DNA of 64,000 nucleotides from Salinimicrobium sp050750585. GTDB taxonomy: Bacteria; Bacteroidota; Bacteroidia; Flavobacteriales; Flavobacteriaceae. Under the pieces are notes generated by a model. The model was not told the DNA's origin, searched no databases, and saw only the letters and a list, made by a program, of their open reading frames with translations. The stretch lies in contig NZ_JBOJLM010000016.1 in assembly GCF_050750585.1 (NCBI RefSeq), positions 6,034 through 70,033 on the forward strand. Direction: 5' to 3'. A program made the translations under genes and the position numbers. Below, one piece after another: positions 61,901 to 64,000 of this stretch; positions within the stretch are counted from its first letter, which is position 1, and each line of letters opens with the position of its first letter.

Positions 61901-64000
61901 TGTCTTCAGCTGTGGAGTTTAATAAATTTTCTCTAATAGTTCCCGTCCCGTTATTAGCTGAATTCTCTCCTATTGGCTCACGTTCCCATCTGAAAGAGGT
62001 ATTTGGTGTATCACTTGATGGATGAAATTCAAATATATCACCACCACATATTATAAAACTATACTCAAGTCTCTCAGGATCGGTTGAAGGATTGCTTAGA
62101 CGGGGTATTGGATTAACCGTTGTTGTTACTTTTTGGGTGTTCAAACATCCTTCAGGTGAAGAAATGTTTACCTCATAAGTGACTTCGACGGGTTGGTTTG
62201 AAGTGTTTCTCAAGGTTTCACCTATATTACCGGTGCCATTTCCTGTAGAATTACTGGAAATATCAGGGTGTGGTAAACGATTCCAGATTATTTCAGTATC
62301 AGAATCATTTGTCTTGAGCTCATATTCAAATGCCGTATTCGAACAAGCGTCTGGTGCATTCAGAGATCCTATTAATTCAGGTGTTTGATTTACAATAATT
62401 TCCTTTTCAATTGAACAACCAGTAGTTGAGGTAGCAATAATGTTATAGACACCCGGTTCTGCTTCTTTAGGGTTTTGGACTTGACTTCCATTTTTAAAGT
62501 AAGCTAAACTTAAACCTGTCGAGGAATTAGGGCTAAATTCTAATAAGGTAAGATCTGCGGGTGAACAAAGGGAATCAGCATTAATAAATTCGAAATGAGG
62601 TGTAGGATTCACAGTAACAGTCACACTTATTGGTGTACCTGTGCAACCATTCGCTTCAGGAACAACTCGATACTTTACAGCCTGTGGCTGGGAGCTATTA
62701 TTGGAAAGCGTCTGAACAATCTGATTTCCCGAGCCTTCAGAAGCCCCGGTGATGTCATTTCCCACTTCAGCAATAGTCCAGGAAAATGAAGTCCCACTTC
62801 CGCTTAAATTAATGGAGGTGCTTTCACCGGAACATATTTGCTGGCTGGCCGGACTCACTGAAACTGTCGGGGTGGGATTTACAGTAACATCATAGGTCAC
62901 CGGTGCTCCCGTACAACCATTTACCACAGGGGTTATTGTTACAGTTGCTGCGCCGGTTTTGGCAGTATAAGAAGGAATTTCAGTAACGTTAGTCCTGTTA
63001 GATAACCCAATAGCCGAACCACCAGAAATATTGAATTTAGTGCCGGTTACGTTAGCGCCAAGAGACAGGATCTCTGTTGTTTGTCCGTTGCAGTAAGTCT
63101 GTTCATCAGGAAAAACATTTACTTCCGGTTTTGGTTTAACCGTTATTTTGAAGGTTTCTATTTCTCCGGGACAATCGTTTGCTGAAGGAGTCAGGCTAAT
63201 GTTGGCAACCTGGGTCACATGAGTGCCATTAGTGGTGGCGACAAATGCAGCAATATCTCCATTTCCTGAAGGACTAAGGCCAATATTGGTGTTATCATTA
63301 CTCCATACCACTTCACTTCCTGTTACCGATACGTTTGAAAGATCAATCTTACTAATCGTTTCTCCTTCACATACCACAATATCATTAGGTTTTGTGATCG
63401 ATGGAGTGGGGTGTATGGTGATGGAAAAACTGGTCGCATCCCCTTCGCAGGCATTTCCGAAAGGAATAACCTCAAATACGGCGGTAACAGATTCATTAGT
63501 GTTGTTCTTAGCCGTAAAAGCAGGGATATTTCCTGTTCCACTTGAAGCCAGTCCAATATCAAGACTGCTTCCGGAAGCACTTTTATAAGACCAGGAATAA
63601 GATTTGTTTGCTAAAGTATTACCGGTAAAGGTTACAGCAGGAATAGTTTCAGTATTACAAAACTCGCTGCCGTCAATTGCGGGTACAGCAACAGTGGGCT
63701 CAGGAATGTTAATGGTTTGGTCTTTAGTACTGAAGTTTCCTTTGTCATCAGTGAAAGTCCAGGTAACCGTATATTGTCCCGGACCATCAAAAATGAGCTT
63801 TGGGGTTTCCCCTTGAATTTCACCTGAACAATTATCCTGTGCCACAGGAACAGGAATAGCTTCCCCGCAACTCCAATTCTCCAGCGTGCTGATGTTAGGC
63901 AGGGTGGGAGCTTCTTTATCTTCAATAGTAACTTCTATAGCTCCTGAAGCGGTTAATCCTGCTGCATCGGTGACGGTGTAATTAATGGTGGTTTTTCCAA
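55962..64000 (-). CDS. Giant multi-Ig/HYR surface protein with T9SS sorting domain (N-terminus outside window)
   Basis: The reading frame is open through base 64000, so at least 2679 residues are visible and the true start is missing. The edge encodes an HYR-like segment (TINYTVTDAAGLTA, then IEVTIEDKEAPTLPNIST), joined to many PKD/Ig-like domains with the pattern VTVNPTPTVSVSP, a jelly-roll/anchor domain (SFSTVGYSKVVLNFSHAY), a carbohydrate-binding-like domain (INGDFEDGNTGFYTEYN), SprB-like units, a LamG domain near 58795 (LNFDGNDDFVDLGDHYD) and the same C-terminal module and sorting domain (KGMYFVRVYSEDF) as the first giant protein. It is a paralogue of that protein in its C-terminal half. 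Confidence 0.92.
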   Translation of the reverse strand, partial: GKTTINYTVTDAAGLTASGAIEVTIEDKEAPTLPNISTLENWSCGEAIPVPVAQDNCSGEIQGETPKLIFDGPGQYTVTWTFTDDKGNFSTKDQTINIPEPTVAVPAIDGSEFCNTETIPAVTFTGNTLANKSYSWSYKSASGSSLDIGLASSGTGNIPAFTAKNNTNESVTAVFEVIPFGNACEGDATSFSITIHPTPSITKPNDIVVCEGETISKIDLSNVSVTGSEVVWSNDNTNIGLSPSGNGDIAAFVATTNGTHVTQVANISLTPSANDCPGEIETFKITVKPKPEVNVFPDEQTYCNGQTTEILSLGANVTGTKFNISGGSAIGLSNRTNVTEIPSYTAKTGAATVTITPVVNGCTGAPVTYDVTVNPTPTVSVSPASQQICSGESTSINLSGSGTSFSWTIAEVGNDITGASEGSGNQIVQTLSNNSSQPQAVKYRVVPEANGCTGTPISVTVTVNPTPHFEFINADSLCSPADLTLLEFSPNSSTGLSLAYFKNGSQVQNPKEAEPGVYNIIATSTTGCSIEKEIIVNQTPELIGSLNAPDACSNTAFEYELKTNDSDTEIIWNRLPHPDISSNSTGNGTGNIGETLRNTSNQPVEVTYEVNISSPEGCLNTQKVTTTVNPIPRLSNPSTDPERLEYSFIICGGDIFEFHPSSDTPNTSFRWEREPIGENSANNGTGTIRENLLNSTAEDISGIYKIYLSSNQCDNPTPYEVRVLVKRAPDVNASIVLNGNSENKNSKIIEICPGESYVDLYSNAEVATGENLPPIVVNWNFSNQSHRNKWSKDPSTGNRWREGSNGDLAYKYSCGWWSTCEAEFDFSNENSPFLVVNSEEYSGNFDDISLISPSFSTVGYSKVVLNFSHAYKDGGSSWRNEYDTGEVQISTDGGNTWKTKEVYTSDIGSRTSMVPGLTDNGQFIEIPKDEPDVRIRFLYDNGSGWSRREGFWAIGNVSISGEGSEQPTVTWIRSDKPDEIFSYEQNPKNVQVNGATTFTAIYKYESVDCPGSDTVEVIVRTPPEPILEANYCTNSKFVEITTDQNYTDYDWESQGKTITPVTGEPWRIEAEIAGTYTVTVTDEFGCTGTGFIDISNELIINGDFEDGNTGFYTEYNYKPYPTAYTDRNQGTAALWAERTYTVAQDAHPTPYAYHPHFFGRDHTTGSGKFLLVNGAPASGKVIWRQTITNIQPNTNYYFSAWGMNLNPSSPARLQFKVNGVNTGTVANLNNAPKPTSNYQVNTSNWVQFYSNPFWNSGNATTAVLEIVNLNTDTGGNDFGLDDISFGTLESIKFSIDPIPATFLCEGEILEITPEFEGGREPFEYTWTNPNGDLVSSEKSLVIENVTADMTGQYKLTVTDFYGCEPQEALATVTVLGIDAGEDQTLCSNVGTIQLDGQISGSNDGGTWSTNGTGTFSNSKALDAIYTPGEADFTSENGVILTLTSNDPNATCIDEVNISFYNSPLATVSVTPVNCFGAQDGTATVTVTEGTGTAPFTYQWKDQNGNTVGTTKTVTNLPPSESGYSVIVTDTNGCSVDVTGPPVLEPSALQIDSTSVTNVTCFDGEDGSATISVSGGVIAGDSPNYTLTLLNNNGSEVASEVNNTTGNFEVTNLKAGAYTFTANTAYGCTLLSENITIDQPLEIIVDAGEDIIVAECGISKIQLNAIPVDPNLGTGRWEVIATAPTTSNLPIFENELAPNTWFTGQANTKYEISWVVTPTVEECKISDTVVIELPPACSRLNFDGNDDFVDLGDHYDMVNSNLSIEAWVKPHDLTGTRTIFSKREEDNLNSGYDLILSNGAPTFRVGNKSVTSVNSLTTDRWFHIAGVYSGNELQLYVDGILVKSNSGITPNAIIDSSAPAIIGATYASSFSGSKNNFSGFIEEVRIWSTGISVEQIRFYMNQRLEKTNDTQVNGSVLGNDLNLPNAPEVQSWSKLPGYYQLLAEEGLIANGFTVNLGNLGNTADGNLKNIEDMQENTAPLPYKLFTNDGNWFDKNTWQLPNPYNGRNISMPNVWNAPNTSGINGEAINWNIVDLNGKKVNNPTSSQNITLLGLLDKTGTLNLKGENNKTGTSLTLTHYLKLDGVLDLNGESQLLQTEGSKVEGSGYLERDQQGTASSHNYNYWSSPVSIQGNEPNSGYKLIDVLRDGTNPENPGTIDFNPQYHYADHDYSEGDPIRISSYWLNRFFGKAGEYSKWKQITPGTLVTTGEGFTMKGSRGNKDIKELQNYTFRGMPNNGTITLNIGLDQNYLIGNPYPSAIDASEFIRDNLKNVPLGRNSQNVFNGSIYFWSHFANKTHILTEYVGGYAIYNLAGGIRAIANDARINNQNPNRQGGKKPRQYIAVGQGFFINTVLNPALSLNPNVTITGGEVKFNNSQRVFQTEADSTKVVFHSMEKKTISLNPTTEETTTVENRMRLWLKFESPAGYHRQLLVTRDTATTSGFDLGYDAPLIENNKEDMYWLMGEEEDRLVIQGVPDFDTERVLPLGLKISTEGEFTIAIDEMENIPDDLPIFIRDNATDTYYNLRASDFTTTIEPGEIHDRYSLVFHEKKDDTEDPGDGDGNGDGDGSGDGDDDGSGDGDGSGDGDGSEQPEEPTPAQGKFNLVYSSKYKEVVIKNPGLLPLKKAILFNALGQKIHTYSNIELEKISKLPIKVPSKGMYFVRVYSEDFTRVLKFLVDQID
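56219..56345 (-). repeat. Low-complexity Asp/Gly repeat in the second giant gene
   Basis: A run of about 40 codons encoding mostly Asp, Gly and Ser (DGDGNGDGDGSGDGDDDGSG) with hexamer and 18-base periodicity on the DNA level (CCATCGCCATCACCACTT units). It separates the last folded domain from the sorting domain. It might bind calcium or act as a flexible spacer, and may vary in length. Confidence 0.8.

Overview
The window looks like chromosomal DNA of a member of the Flavobacteriaceae (Bacteroidetes). Four lines of evidence support this: a short primary sigma factor without region 1.1, several promoters with the Bacteroidetes -7 box TAnnTTTG, almost no Shine-Dalgarno sequences, and type IX secretion genes (porT, and two giant proteins with C-terminal type A sorting domains). 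No tRNA, rRNA, CRISPR array, prophage or transposase gene was seen. The genus cannot be fixed from the sequence alone.

Layout. 1-4862 is a plus-strand photoprotection operon: the end of crtI, then crtB, a small secreted protein, crtZ, a CrtYcd-type lycopene cyclase, a TspO-like protein and a DNA photolyase, with most junctions overlapping. 4870-6724 has no genes and holds a tandem array of ~262-bp units, each carrying four hairpins in a REP/BIME-like arrangement. 6801-12882 (minus) is a conserved-type membrane/MoxR cluster: SpoIIM, a multi-pass protein, DUF4129, DUF4350, MoxR and DUF58, with a divergent RDD gene. 12916-18698 holds a cyclophilin lipoprotein, a Nudix hydrolase, an acyltransferase, an ECF sigma factor with a putative membrane partner, and NDH-2. 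19045-28020 holds SelO, Tex, a DUF488 protein, a YpdA-like reductase, Rpe, a BLUF photoreceptor, the primary sigma factor and two very small membrane proteins. 28099-29170 is a frameshifted PepSY membrane gene.

29280-41992 is mostly housekeeping: pnp, rpsO, accD, fba, the TamA-like lipoprotein tamL, a SpoU methyltransferase, porT, menG/ubiE and the trkA-trkH potassium uptake pair. 42001-44510 contains two blocks of one ~236-bp intergenic repeat with a HigBA-type toxin-antitoxin pair between them. 44585-47650 holds an aspartate aminotransferase, a fatty-acid desaturase and rsmG. 47753-64000 (minus) is two giant paralogous cell-surface proteins. The first carries 11 near-identical 79-residue SprB-type repeats. 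The second is open at the window edge, so its N-terminus lies beyond base 64000.

How the parts connect. Carotenoids, photolyase, TspO and the BLUF protein suggest life in light. PorT belongs to the secretion machinery that the two giant proteins need to reach the surface, and TamL belongs to outer-membrane assembly. The most unusual content is non-coding: three repeat families (the hairpin array, the 236-bp family, and degenerate heptamer tracts), and a 19-bp palindrome, TCAAAAATGGCATTTTTGA, that recurs between genes, inside the 236-bp units and once inside a coding sequence.
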